A stretch of DNA of 64,000 bases from Planctomycetota bacterium. Lineage in GTDB: Bacteria; Planctomycetota; UBA1135; UBA2386. The stretch is from assembly GCA_019636245.1 (NCBI GenBank), contig JAHBXX010000002.1, positions 34,586 through 98,585 of the forward strand, written 5' to 3'. The notes below the pieces were generated by a model. The model searched no databases and was not told the DNA's origin. It saw nothing but the letters and a program-made list of their open reading frames with translations. Below are positions 17,326-25,892 of this stretch, piece by piece (positions within the stretch are counted from its first letter, which is position 1; each line of letters opens with the position of its first letter). The translations under genes and the position numbers were made by a program.

Positions 17326-19418
17326 CGCGCCACCTCGAGCAGCAGCACGCCGAACGGGTCGAGTTCCAGTTCGAAGCGCGACCCGGTGCCGAGGTCGGCG
17401 CCGGCCAGGTGCCGGAGCGCACGCGCGGCCCGCAACTCCAACTGCACCGGGCGCGGGCCGGCCGCCGCCAGGTGCTGCAGCAGGGTCGGCTCCTCGAGCG
17501 CATTCACGCGCACGGCCAGCACTTCGCGGCCGTCGCGCAGGCGCAGCTGCCGGCGCAGCAGGCAAGTGGGCAGCCCTTCGCCGCGCAGGTCGAACGCCGG
17601 CTCGACACCGGCCTGCCGCAGGACCGAGCGCACGCGCTGGCGCAGGTCGCGCGCCGGACCGATCGCGGCCTGGTCGACGCGCCAGCGGTCGTAACCGCAC
17701 ACCGGCGCGTTCAGGTAGACGGCGCGACCGCGGCCTTGCCCCTGCTCGAGGAACGCCACGCCGTCCGGGCGCCGTTCGCCCAGGCGCCCCTGCAGGCCCT
17801 GCTCGGCCAGCGGCAGCCCCGCGCCGCGCGCGGTGCTGCGACCCTGGCGCACGAGCAGGTCCGCCCAGGCCAGGCTGCGCTCGGTGACGCCGAACAGGCC
17901 GTCGAGGGCGCCGCCGGACCGGCGCCGCAGCGTCCCGTCGTAGAGCGCCGGGCTGTGGTCGGCCAGCAGGGTGCCGCCGGCCCGCACGTAGGCACCGATG
18001 GCCTGGACGGCGCGGTCGGCGAGCGCGATCGTCGCCGGCAGCACCAGGCAGCGCGGCCGTTCGACCAGCAATCGCTCCGGCAGCTCCGCCTCGCCGACGA
18101 ACCGAGGTTCGACGCCGAGGTCCTGCAGCAGCCGGATCCAGCCGAGGCGGGCCGCCTGGCTGGTGCTGTGCTGGCGCTCGTAGGACCCGAGCCGCCGGAC
18201 CCAGGTCATGCCGTCTTGCGCCGAGTCGAGCATCCACCACACCCGGACGGACGACTGCGACTCGACGACCCAGACCGGGTCGGCCACCACCGTGGCGCCG
18301 GCGCACGCATCGAGAGCGGGCCGCAGCCGCGCCAGTTCGTCGCCGACGGCGCGACCGTAGGCGGTCGCGGAACCATCGGCGCCGGCGACGGTGGCGTCGT
18401 TCCAGACGACGACGCCGCACAGGCCGTCGGCGGCCATCGCCGACAGGCTCGCCCGCACGTACGCCTCGATCGGCGCCGCCGCCCAGGCCGAGCCGGCCGC
18501 CGGCGCGAACAGCGTCGTGTAGCGGTGGGCGCCCATCGGCAGCAGGCTGCGGGCGAGTTCGGGCGCGCCGCCGATCGCGTACGGCTCCGCCATCGACAAC
18601 GGCGGCAGCAGCCGGGCGAAGTGGTTGCCGCCGAAGGCGCCCGGCACCTGCAGGCCCGTGAGTCCGATCGGCACCGACGGCGCCGCCGTGCGCACCACGG
18701 CGGCGATCGCGTGCACCGCCGCCGCGAACTGCGTGTCGACGAACTCCTGCCGCAGCGCGAACGGGCGCAGGTCGGCGGGCAGTTCGACGTCACCGAGCTC
18801 CCGCCGGCGCACCTGGTCGGTGGTCGGCGCGACCACGTCCTCCCAGCGGGCGAAGTGGGCGCCGAGCGCTTCGTTCGCCGCGTCCAGCGACGGGTGACGG
18901 TCGCGCAGGAAGGTGCGGAAGGCGCCCGCGCAGTGTTCGCAGCGGCAGGTGTCGAGCGGGGCATCGTGGCGCGTGGCCGACGCCTCGTCCGCCAGGGCGA
19001 TGAACAGGAGGCCGGGCCCGCGCACGCGTTCGGCCTCCGCCGCCGCCGCCACCGCCGCGCGCGCGACGAGGTCGGGAGCGGCGAAGCACTGCGGCCGCAC
19101 CAGCACGGCCGGGTCGCGGGACCGCTCGTAGGCCTGCACGATCGGTCGCCACTCCTCGTCGCGCAGTTCCAGCAGGCCCTTGCCGAGCGGCTGGTCGAGG
19201 TAGTAGCCGAGCCCTTGGTCGACGAGCGGGCGCGGGTCGCCACCGCGTGGCAGTTGCACCGCGTCGCAGCCGAACTGCGGCGCCAGCGCCGTGCGCTCCG
19301 CCGCGGCGCACCAGAGGATGGCGTGGAACCGGTCCGGCGGCGCCTGGGCGGGCAACACGGCGATGCCGAGCAGGATCGCCGCCGCACCCGGACCGCCATG
19401 CCGTACGCCGCGCCTCAT
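17322..19418 (-). CDS. Exported GH42-like (beta-galactosidase-type) protein
   Basis: 698 residues with an N-terminal signal peptide (about 27 residues). The first 420 residues fit a TIM-barrel glycosidase of the GH42/GHA clan. A D-E-A-S segment is followed by a C-x-C-x-x-C cluster and the typical F-R-x-F-L and L-N/D-A-x-N-x-A-x-G spacing, as in zinc-containing GH42 enzymes. A Rossmann-like middle domain (G-G-T-L-L-A-D near residue 485) resembles the GH42 trimerisation domain, and a beta-rich C-terminus closes the chain. The catalytic Glu pair could not be assigned with confidence, so activity is uncertain. ATG 19418 overlaps the upstream regulator stop as ATGA. Confidence 0.7.
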   Translation of the reverse strand: MRRGVRHGGPGAAAILLGIAVLPAQAPPDRFHAILWCAAAERTALAPQFGCDAVQLPRGGDPRPLVDQGLGYYLDQPLGKGLLELRDEEWRPIVQAYERSRDPAVLVRPQCFAAPDLVARAAVAAAAEAERVRGPGLLFIALADEASATRHDAPLDTCRCEHCAGAFRTFLRDRHPSLDAANEALGAHFARWEDVVAPTTDQVRRRELGDVELPADLRPFALRQEFVDTQFAAAVHAIAAVVRTAAPSVPIGLTGLQVPGAFGGNHFARLLPPLSMAEPYAIGGAPELARSLLPMGAHRYTTLFAPAAGSAWAAAPIEAYVRASLSAMAADGLCGVVVWNDATVAGADGSATAYGRAVGDELARLRPALDACAGATVVADPVWVVESQSSVRVWWMLDSAQDGMTWVRRLGSYERQHSTSQAARLGWIRLLQDLGVEPRFVGEAELPERLLVERPRCLVLPATIALADRAVQAIGAYVRAGGTLLADHSPALYDGTLRRRSGGALDGLFGVTERSLAWADLLVRQGRSTARGAGLPLAEQGLQGRLGERRPDGVAFLEQGQGRGRAVYLNAPVCGYDRWRVDQAAIGPARDLRQRVRSVLRQAGVEPAFDLRGEGLPTCLLRRQLRLRDGREVLAVRVNALEEPTLLQHLAAAGPRPVQLELRAARALRHLAGADLGTGSRFELELDPFGVLLLEVAR

Positions 19419-20779
19419 TCGATGCCGTAGTCCTTCAGCTTCTCCCACAGCACCTTGCGCGAGATGCCGAGCACCGCGGCTGCCTTCGTGCGGTGGCCGC
19501 CGACGCCGCGCAGAACGGTCTTCAGGTGCTCGCGCTCGGCCTCGACCAGCACCTCGCGCAACGAACGCAGCGCCGTCGGCGGTTCGAGGGCGGCGCGACG
19601 CGACTTGTCGACCGGCAGCAGGTGCTCCTTCTTCAGCACCGTCGCGCCGCCCGCCATCGCGATCGCCTGGGCGCATCGGTTCTCCAGCTCGCGCACGTTG
19701 CCCGGCCACGAGTAGCCGGCCATCGCCTCGAGCACGTCGGTCTTGACCGTGTAGTGCCGGCCGCCGCCGAGCTTCTCCAGGAAGTGCTGCACGAGCAGCG
19801 GCAGGTCGCCCTCGCGCTCGCGCAGCGGCGGCAGCCGGATCGGCACGACGTTGAGGCGGTAGTAGAGATCCTCGCGGAACCGGCCGGCCCGCACGTGGTC
19901 GAGCAGCGGCACCTTGGTGGCGGCGACCACGCGGATGTCCACCCGCACCAGGCTCTCGCCGCCGACGCGCTCGAACTCGCGTTCCTGCAGGACGCGCAGC
20001 AGCTTGACCTGGACGGACAGTGGCATGTCGTCGATGTCGTCGAGGAAGATCGTGCCGCCGTCGGCGACCTCGAAGCGGCCGCGGCGCTGGCGTTGGGCAT
20101 CGGTGAACGCGCCCTTCTCGTGCCCGAACAGCTCCGTCTCGAGCAGCGTGTCCGGCAGGGCGCCGCACGACAGGGCGACGAACGCCTTGTCGCGGCGCGG
20201 GCTCAGCAGGTGCAGGGCGCGGGCGATGCGCTCCTTGCCGGTGCCGCTCTCGCCCTCGATCAGCACCGATGCGTCGGTCGGGGCCACGGTGCGCACCGTC
20301 TTCACCACGCTCTGCATCGCCCGGCTCTGGCCGATCACGCCGGGCAGACCCTGGCCGTGACTGCCCTGCAGCTCCTCGCGCAGCCGCTGGTTCTCCGACA
20401 GGAGGGCGCGGAACCGGGCGATCCGCCGCAGCCGCTCGAGCACGTGCTCGTTGAGGAACGGCTTCTGGATGTAGTCGTCGGCCCCGAGGCGCATCGCCTC
20501 GACGGCGTGCTCGACGGTCGCATAGGCCGTCATCACCAGCACCTCGGTGTCCGGTCGGACCCGCTTGGCCGCCGCCAGCACCTGCATGCCGTCGGCGCCG
20601 GGCAGGCGCACGTCGGTGACGACAACGTCGAAGCTGCGCTGGCCGAGCACTTCGATCGCGCGCTTGCCGTCCGCCACGTGCTCGACCTCGTAGCCGTCGG
20701 CCTCGAGGTCGTCGCGCAGCGTCACGGCGATCGTCTGCTCGTCCTCGACGAGCAGGACCCGCATCGATCCCGGGCTCAT
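19415..20779 (-). CDS. Sigma54-dependent response regulator, NtrC family
   Basis: 454 residues. Receiver domain with phospho-acceptor Asp56 and conserved Lys106, then an AAA+ sigma54-activation domain (Walker A GESGTGKE, 176-183; Walker B-type F-L-D-D-I-D) and a C-terminal Fis-type helix-turn-helix. The sigma54-contact loop reads GAFTDA (223-228) instead of the usual GAFTGA. ATG 20779 overlaps the GGDEF-like gene as ATGA. No sensor kinase gene lies in the window, so the activating signal must come from elsewhere. The following GH42-like and lpxH genes are in the same transcription unit; an autoregulated operon is possible but no -24/-12 element was found. Confidence 0.93.
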   Translation of the reverse strand: MSPGSMRVLLVEDEQTIAVTLRDDLEADGYEVEHVADGKRAIEVLGQRSFDVVVTDVRLPGADGMQVLAAAKRVRPDTEVLVMTAYATVEHAVEAMRLGADDYIQKPFLNEHVLERLRRIARFRALLSENQRLREELQGSHGQGLPGVIGQSRAMQSVVKTVRTVAPTDASVLIEGESGTGKERIARALHLLSPRRDKAFVALSCGALPDTLLETELFGHEKGAFTDAQRQRRGRFEVADGGTIFLDDIDDMPLSVQVKLLRVLQEREFERVGGESLVRVDIRVVAATKVPLLDHVRAGRFREDLYYRLNVVPIRLPPLREREGDLPLLVQHFLEKLGGGRHYTVKTDVLEAMAGYSWPGNVRELENRCAQAIAMAGGATVLKKEHLLPVDKSRRAALEPPTALRSLREVLVEAEREHLKTVLRGVGGHRTKAAAVLGISRKVLWEKLKDYGIE

Positions 20780-21390
20780 CGGGCTCCTTCGCGGCCGGCG
20801 TCCCCGCCCGGCTCCCCGCCCTGCAGCTGCAACTGGCCGAACGACACGACCTGGTTGCCGCCGTGCGCCAGCGCGTGTTCGAGCGCGGCCTCGGCCTGGG
20901 CGACGAAGGTGTCGAAGAACAAGGTCGATTGGTCGCTGCAGGCCGTGATGCCGATGCTGAGCGACAGCGCCAGCTCCCGGCCGTCGACCTTGATCTCGAG
21001 GTCGGCGAACAGCTGCTGCAGACGCGCGGCGACCACGTGCGTCTGCGCCAGCTCGGTGTGCGGCAGCAGCAGCAGATAGCGGTCGTCGTTCATGGTGCCG
21101 AGCAGGTCGGCGCCGCGGGTCTTGTCGCGCACCAGCTGCGCCAGCGCGGTGCGGACCGCCTGGCGCAGTTCGACGCCGTGCAGGTCGACGAGCTGGTGCA
21201 GGCGATCGACCTGCAGCAGGGCGCAGCCCAGCGGCACGCCGTGCCGGCGGGCTCGCGCGAACTCGTTCTTCATCAGGTGCAGGATCTGCGCCTGCGAGAA
21301 CAACGAGGTGCTCAGGAAGCCGTCGCCGCCCTCGGCGGCCTTGGCGCTTGCCCCTCCCGGGCGCCCCCGGCGGAAACCAGGTCTGGTCAT
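20776..21390 (-). CDS. Degenerate GGDEF-domain protein
   Basis: 204 residues. The fold pattern of a diguanylate cyclase domain is visible from about residue 25 to 185: an N-terminal helix with F-x-R-A-R-R-H, a L-L-Q-V-D strand, [10 protein letters not shown], and an S-I-G-I-T strand. At the place of the GG(D/E)EF active loop it reads N-D-D-R-Y, so cyclase activity is unlikely; a GTP-sensing or scaffold role is possible. No signal peptide or membrane helix. It heads a four-gene chain with 4-base overlaps and probably cooperates with the following response regulator. ATG 21390 is preferred over the longer frame. Confidence 0.75.
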   Translation of the reverse strand: MTRPGFRRGRPGGASAKAAEGGDGFLSTSLFSQAQILHLMKNEFARARRHGVPLGCALLQVDRLHQLVDLHGVELRQAVRTALAQLVRDKTRGADLLGTMNDDRYLLLLPHTELAQTHVVAARLQQLFADLEIKVDGRELALSLSIGITACSDQSTLFFDTFVAQAEAALEHALAHGGNQVVSFGQLQLQGGEPGGDAGREGAR

Positions 21391-21498
21391 GCAGGATCCG
21401 TGTCGCGGCCAACCCGCGGCGGGCCGATCTCGCCGGGAGACTACCAACCCGTGCGCACGCGCCGGATGGCCGGGTTCTGGCTTACCCCGTGCCCGGAC

Positions 21499-21538
21499 AA
21501 AAAAATACGGGCCTCAGCCGGTCAGAACTGAGGCCCGT
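21499..21538 (-). terminator. Strong intrinsic terminator (leftward)
   Basis: A perfect 11-bp inverted repeat, ACGGGCCTCAG (21507-21517) and CTGAGGCCCGT (21528-21538), with a 10-base loop. On the minus strand it is followed after one base by seven U (21505-21499). It terminates leftward transcription only. The nearest leftward gene ends 490 bases upstream at 22032, which is notable. Confidence 0.9.
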
Positions 21539-22031
21539 GAATGCGGGTCAGGCTACGCAATGGAGAGGGCGGTTAGGGAGGGGGATACTGGTCTCCACCA
21601 CACAGCCTCGACCCGACTCGTGTCTGCTGGAACCGAAGGCGGCCGAAGCCACCCTCGCGCCAACCCGATGGTCAGTCGAGCTGGCAAGTCGTTCGAACCA
21701 ACATGCAGAGAGCATTTCGCTGCCGACGGCAGCCGAAGCCACCGCCGCCGGTCCGCGTCGCCCCAGGCCAGGCAGCCAGGAGCCCCGCGAGCCAGTTCCC
21801 AGATCGTGCCCCGGACTCCACGGGATTTCAACACCCTCCGCGGGAATTTTGGACACATTCCCCCCGCAAGGGGAAGTTTGGTGGAGAACCGCTCAGGTCG
21901 GGGGGCTCCTCGTCCCGTCGGCACCGGTCGTTCGCGGCGGACCACGGCCCGCCCGGGCGGGCACGGCACGGTCGCCACCCGCGCCTGGCCGCCGCCCCCA
22001 AGGGGCGCACGGTCTTCGGATCCCGCCCGGC
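21539..22031 (-). other. Non-coding region before the terminator; candidate small RNA or long 3' UTR
   Basis: About 490 bases with no credible protein gene on either strand; the short open frames overlap one another and look random. The stretch is visibly less uniform in G+C than its surroundings and contains compact hairpins, for example GGGAAT/ATTCCC (around 21842-21862) and CCCC-GCAA-GGGG (21862-21873). The strong terminator directly to the left shows that leftward transcripts end here. Searches by eye for tmRNA, RNase P, SRP and 6S signatures were negative. A promoter within it was not convincing. Confidence 0.4.
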
Positions 22032-22502
22032 CTACCGCAGCCGCTCCACCAGCCCCTCGAACCACACCAGGAGCCGGTAGATGTCGAGTTCCGGCAGCTT
22101 GTGCTTGAGCAGCAGCAAGCCGGCCACCACCACGACGGTCCAGATCAGGCCGAAGATCGCCTGGGCGACGAAGCGGGCCAGCAAACCCTTGGCACGCTGG
22201 CCGACCGGCGCCGCCGGGCGTTCCCGCCCCCCCCGCACGATCCAATCGCGCTGCGCTTCGAGTCCCTGCTGCACGAGCCGCTGCGGGTCGACGGGCTCGG
22301 CCAACACCGCCTGGGTCACGATCTGCCAGGGATACTCCGCCGGAGTCTGCTGCACGGTGCGCTGCAACTGCTCCAGCGTGCGTCTGGGCACGGCTCCGGC
22401 CAGCAGGCGCAGGGACACCTCGCCAATGGCCTGCCGGGCAGCCTCGGGGTCCCCGAGGTCGGGCGGCATCGCGTCGGGCGAAGCGCCCGGAGGCACGGCC
22501 AC
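22032..22502 (-). CDS. Small single-span membrane protein of unknown function
   Basis: 156 residues from GTG 22502, five bases after the rpmB stop; ATG 22469 is an alternative. The N-terminal two thirds is soluble and helical (Gln/Ala/Arg-rich), followed by one clear transmembrane helix near residues 113-134 and a short amphipathic tail ending in Arg-Leu-Arg. I do not recognise the family. Its tight spacing behind the L28 gene implies cotranscription. The ribosome-binding site is poor, so the start is uncertain. Confidence 0.6.
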   Translation of the reverse strand: MAVPPGASPDAMPPDLGDPEAARQAIGEVSLRLLAGAVPRRTLEQLQRTVQQTPAEYPWQIVTQAVLAEPVDPQRLVQQGLEAQRDWIVRGGRERPAAPVGQRAKGLLARFVAQAIFGLIWTVVVVAGLLLLKHKLPELDIYRLLVWFEGLVERLR

Positions 22503-22507
22503 CCGCC

Positions 22508-22825
22508 TCAGCCCGTCTGCTTCTGGGCCTTCGTGAAGGCCCGGTTGCGACCCCGGACGGCCTTCACCAGCGGGAACGACACCAGCTTGCCGTTCTGCCG
22601 CAGGGTGATGATGCCCCGTTTGATGGCCTTGGTCGACAGCTTCAGGCGCAGGATCGCGCCTTCCGGAGTCAGCACGCGCACCGGCTGCAGGTTCGGCTTG
22701 AAGGTGCGCTTGCTGCGGCCGGTGACGCGGCGGCCGACACCGCCGTCCTTCTTGGCCAGGCCGCGGCGCTTGACTTGGTGACCAATGCGGGTGCGACGAC
22801 CAGTGACAGCGCAGACTCGGGACAT
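22508..22825 (-). CDS. rpmB: 50S ribosomal protein bL28
   Basis: 105 residues. The N-terminus has the L28 pattern M-S-R-V-C-A-V-T-G-R-R with a basic core N-L-Q-P-V-R-V and T-K-A-I-K-R-G-I-I-T. The usual zinc-binding second cysteine pair is absent; only one Cys remains. It is longer than the typical 60-80 residues because of a basic C-terminal extension. Start ATG 22825 has no Shine-Dalgarno match. A promoter-like pair lies about 30 bases upstream, so the leader is short. Confidence 0.93.
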   Translation of the reverse strand: MSRVCAVTGRRTRIGHQVKRRGLAKKDGGVGRRVTGRSKRTFKPNLQPVRVLTPEGAILRLKLSTKAIKRGIITLRQNGKLVSFPLVKAVRGRNRAFTKAQKQTG

Positions 22826-22853
22826 GGAGGCTCGGTGTGGAGAAGGGGCGAGA

Positions 22854-22881
22854 ACCATACCAACCACCCCCGCCAAGGCAA
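22854..22881 (-). promoter_or_regulatory. Probable promoter of rpmB
   Basis: Minus strand TTGCCT (22881-22876), 16-base spacer, TATGGT (22859-22854). Transcription would start near 22847, about 20 bases before the rpmB ATG. The element matches the TTGnnn/TAnnnT pattern of the tRNA promoter in this window. Confidence 0.5.
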
Positions 22882-22931
22882 GGCCCACCTGCCGGCACCG
22901 CAACCGCCCCGCCGCAGCCGCCGGCCGCGGG

Positions 22932-24359
22932 TCACTTCGGCGCGGCCGGGATGGCGGCCTGGTAGCGGCGCAGGCGCTGCTGGTAGTCCGGGCTGTTACC
23001 CCCCAGGGCGATGGCCCGCTCCTGCAGCGCCACGGCCTCCGCCGCCCGGCCGACCAGGAACAGCGCCAGCGCCGCGGTGTCGAACTCGTGGCTCTGCATC
23101 GACTCCTGCCGTTCGAGCATGCGCTCCGCCAGCCCGGCGGCGAACCAGTCGCAGCGGCCCATGGTGCGCAGATCGGTCATCAGGTACCAGCAGTCGTTGT
23201 TGATCGACCCCTCGTCGGTGCCCTGGAGGTAGGCATCCAGCACCCGCCGGGCCGCCGCCGCGTCCTCGAGGCAGCGCCGGGCGACCGCGTAACGCGCCGC
23301 CGCCAGGTCGCGGGCATCGGCGCCGGACTGCTCCGCCCGCTCGAGCAGGCGCCCGGCCAGGTCGCGGTGCACCGCCGCCTCGGCGTCGCCCGCGAGGACC
23401 GCGACGAAATCGAGGCAGCGGTCGGCGGCGTGCAGGTGCTTCTGCAGGCGCATCGCCCGCCGGCCGACCTCGCGGCTGTCCCCCACCCGCACCAGCGCCC
23501 GCAGGTGCGCCAGCTGCACCACCGGATCGCCCGGTGCGGCCGCGGCGGCGGCCGCCAGCGGCGCCGCCAGGGCCCGGGCGAGCGCCTGGTCGTGCGGATC
23601 GCTGCGCAGGGCCACGTCGGCGAAGGCCGCCAGGGGGCGCGGCTCCGCGGCCAGCAGCGGGATGGCGGCGTCGCGCGCGCGCAGCGCCCGGAGCGGGGAT
23701 CCGAGGCGCGTCGCCAGCGCCGCGTAGAGCAACCCCTGCGCCAGGCCATCGCGCGGCGCGTGCGCCACGAGGGCCTCGCACTGCGCCACCAGCGCCTCGG
23801 CCTCGGCATCGTCGAACCCGTGCCTCGCCTCGAGGCGCTGCCCGGCCGCGGCGCGCTCGGCGGCCGGCACTTGCGTGCCCGCCAAGGTGCGCTCGACCGC
23901 GTCGACGAGGCCCGCCTCGGCGAGGCCGACGAAGCGGACCACGCCCTGCCGGTCGAGCACCACGAGGTGGCCGGGCGCCGATTCCCGCCCGAGCCAGGCC
24001 ACGCTGGTGGCGAGACCCTGGTCGACGGCGATACGGCAACCGGCCCAGGCCTGCTGCAGTTCGGCCCGCCGCTCCGGCACCTCCGCGACGACGGCGACGA
24101 CGACACCACCACGATCGGCGAACCGCTGCTGCAGCAGGCGCAGGTAGTCGGCGTCCTCGTGGGCCGCCGCCGGCCGCCGGGTGCAGAACACGAACACGGC
24201 GCAGCGCGGCCGGGCATCGTCGCCGAGCACGACCGGCTCACCCTGGATCCAGGTCCGCCACGCCGCCGCCGGCGCCTGGTCGCCCGGCGCGACCTGCGCC
24301 GCGAGCGGCGCCACGGCGAGGGCGGCAAGCAGGCGGCCAATGACGAACACGCTGCGCAT
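22932..24359 (-). CDS. Exported thioredoxin-fold protein with helical repeat domain
   Basis: 475 residues with a signal peptide of about 20 residues. Residues 25-150 have an AhpC/TSA or TlpA-like layout: a V-F-V-F-C strand, a V-V-V-A-V-V-A strand and the cis-Pro-region A-P-G-H-L-V-V-L-D-R-Q-G. Only one cysteine stands at the active-site position, followed by T-R-R, so a CxxC disulfide mechanism is excluded; a single-Cys or inactive redoxin is likely. The remaining 320 residues are TPR/HEAT-like helices. It stands alone between the rpmB promoter and the Mla operon. Confidence 0.72.
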   Translation of the reverse strand: MRSVFVIGRLLAALAVAPLAAQVAPGDQAPAAAWRTWIQGEPVVLGDDARPRCAVFVFCTRRPAAAHEDADYLRLLQQRFADRGGVVVAVVAEVPERRAELQQAWAGCRIAVDQGLATSVAWLGRESAPGHLVVLDRQGVVRFVGLAEAGLVDAVERTLAGTQVPAAERAAAGQRLEARHGFDDAEAEALVAQCEALVAHAPRDGLAQGLLYAALATRLGSPLRALRARDAAIPLLAAEPRPLAAFADVALRSDPHDQALARALAAPLAAAAAAAPGDPVVQLAHLRALVRVGDSREVGRRAMRLQKHLHAADRCLDFVAVLAGDAEAAVHRDLAGRLLERAEQSGADARDLAAARYAVARRCLEDAAAARRVLDAYLQGTDEGSINNDCWYLMTDLRTMGRCDWFAAGLAERMLERQESMQSHEFDTAALALFLVGRAAEAVALQERAIALGGNSPDYQQRLRRYQAAIPAAPK

Positions 24360-24445
24360 CGGGAGGTCCTGGCCCGGCCTTCGGTCTCGTGACCGCAGCC
24401 GGCCGGTGGCCATGCTAGCAGGGCTGCGGCGCCGCCAACGCCCGG

Positions 24446-25057
24446 TCATGGCCGCGCGGCCGGCCGCGCGGCGGCGAACAGACCACGACCCTGCATGCGC
24501 TCGACGACCTCGTCGACGACACGGCGCAGCCCCGTCGACAGGCCGACGACGGCCGCCTCCGGCCCCGGACGAGCCAGCGCCTCGACGGCGGTGAACTCGT
24601 CGTGGAACACCAGTTCTCCGCGTTCCTCGAGCCACAGCTCCAGCGTCACCCGCGCCTCGGCGCCGTGGTCGCCGCGCGCTTCGCCGAACTCGACGATGCG
24701 GCCGTGCAGCGACCAGTGCTCGCCGCCGGCGTCGGCCGCCCCCTTGACGAGGTCGCACACCCGCGCGCGAGAGAGGCCGAGCACCAGCGCGTCGGTGACC
24801 AGGCGATCGAGCGGCGCGATCCAGCGGTCGAGCGGCCGCGGTTCGAGCTGCACGCCGCGCCGGACCGCAAGGCAGTCGCCGTCCAGCGCCGTGCCGAGCT
24901 GCAGGTCCTGCACCCGCAGCACGCCGGCCCGACCGGGATCGGGCGACCGCGCCGCCGGCAGATCGAGGCGGAAGTAGCGTTCGCGCGGCACCTCGACGCT
25001 GCCGCAGGCGGCCAGCGCCAGCACCGACCAGACTGCCGTGCAACGGGCGTGGGTCAT
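24446..25057 (-). CDS. ABC-transport auxiliary lipoprotein (PqiC/YmbA-like)
   Basis: 203 residues. Lipoprotein signal with lipobox L-A-A-C near residue 18, followed by the family pattern R-Y-F-R-L-D-L and V-L-R-V-Q-D-L. Proteins of this type (PqiC, DUF330/ABC_trans_aux) are outer-membrane lipoproteins of MCE-type lipid transport systems. It is the last gene of the operon; ATG 25057 overlaps the MlaD-like stop as ATGA. It probably docks the MCE subunit to the outer membrane. No MlaC-like periplasmic carrier gene is present nearby. Confidence 0.8.
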   Translation of the reverse strand: MTHARCTAVWSVLALAACGSVEVPRERYFRLDLPAARSPDPGRAGVLRVQDLQLGTALDGDCLAVRRGVQLEPRPLDRWIAPLDRLVTDALVLGLSRARVCDLVKGAADAGGEHWSLHGRIVEFGEARGDHGAEARVTLELWLEERGELVFHDEFTAVEALARPGPEAAVVGLSTGLRRVVDEVVERMQGRGLFAAARPAARP

Positions 25058-25890
25058 CGTTCACCTCCGGCCGGCGCCGCCGGGTGGCGTACGCCGAACA
25101 ACAGGCTGTCGGGCGCCAGCTTCAGCTGCCTCGCGAGGCCGCGCACGTCGTCGAGCGCGGAACGGAAGTTCGCCAGCATCGCCAGCGCCGGGCCACGCAG
25201 GCTGCTGGCCAGCGCGGTGGACTCGCGCAGCAGCGCGGCGCCCTCGGGCGACAGCGCCCCGAGCGCGCGCGCCGCCGCGGCGGCGTCGTGCAACGCCGCC
25301 GTCGTGGCCGGCGCGACCTCGTCGGCCAGCGCCGTGCTGAGGCGGTTGCAGTCGGCCAGGATCGCCGCCACCCGCGCCTGGTTCTCGTCGCCCAGCAGCC
25401 GTTCGGCGCCCTGCAGCGCGCGGTCGATCCGGTCGAGCACGACCGCCGCGCGGTCGACCACCTCGGGCAGGCTCGCGGTCAGCGCATGCAACGGGTCCTC
25501 CTTCGGCTGGATGAAGGCGCCGGGGGGCAGCGGCCGGCCCGAGGGCCCGTAGCCCTCGAGTTCGACGGTCACCTGGCCGGTGACCAGCAGCCGATCCATG
25601 CGCGCGCGCGTCAGATCCTGGATGCTCGCCCGGGTCGGGTCGACGCGCAGCTCGACCAGCGTGTGGCCGTCCTGGAACCGCATGTCGCCGACGACGCCGA
25701 TCGGCACGCCCTGGAAGTTGACGCGGCTGCCGATCACCATGCCCTTCACGTTCTGGCGGAACAGGATGAAGTAGGACTGCTGTTCGCCCTGCAGGCTGTT
25801 GCGCAGCACGAAGCCGAGCAGCAGCAGGAACAACGCGCCGGTGCCGAGCACGTAGAGACCGAGCCGGAAGTGGCTGCCACGCGGCTCCAT
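25054..25890 (-). CDS. mlaD: MlaD-type MCE-domain lipid transport protein
   Basis: 278 residues. One N-terminal transmembrane helix (about residues 11-30), then an MCE domain (about 38-125) with the characteristic V-K-G-M-V-I-G-S-R-V-N-F-Q-G-V-P-I-G-V-V block, then a long helical C-terminal region. MCE proteins form hexameric tubes carrying phospholipids between the membranes. ATG 25890 starts two bases after the stop of the ATPase gene. The extended helical C-terminus suggests a longer periplasmic needle than E. coli MlaD. Confidence 0.9.
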   Translation of the reverse strand: MEPRGSHFRLGLYVLGTGALFLLLLGFVLRNSLQGEQQSYFILFRQNVKGMVIGSRVNFQGVPIGVVGDMRFQDGHTLVELRVDPTRASIQDLTRARMDRLLVTGQVTVELEGYGPSGRPLPPGAFIQPKEDPLHALTASLPEVVDRAAVVLDRIDRALQGAERLLGDENQARVAAILADCNRLSTALADEVAPATTAALHDAAAAARALGALSPEGAALLRESTALASSLRGPALAMLANFRSALDDVRGLARQLKLAPDSLLFGVRHPAAPAGGER

Positions 25891-25892
25891 GC

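Noticed and set aside
21680..21705. A GTTCGAAC segment resembling a tRNA T arm
   Set aside because: The flanking bases do not form the five-pair T stem, and no anticodon or acceptor stem is present.
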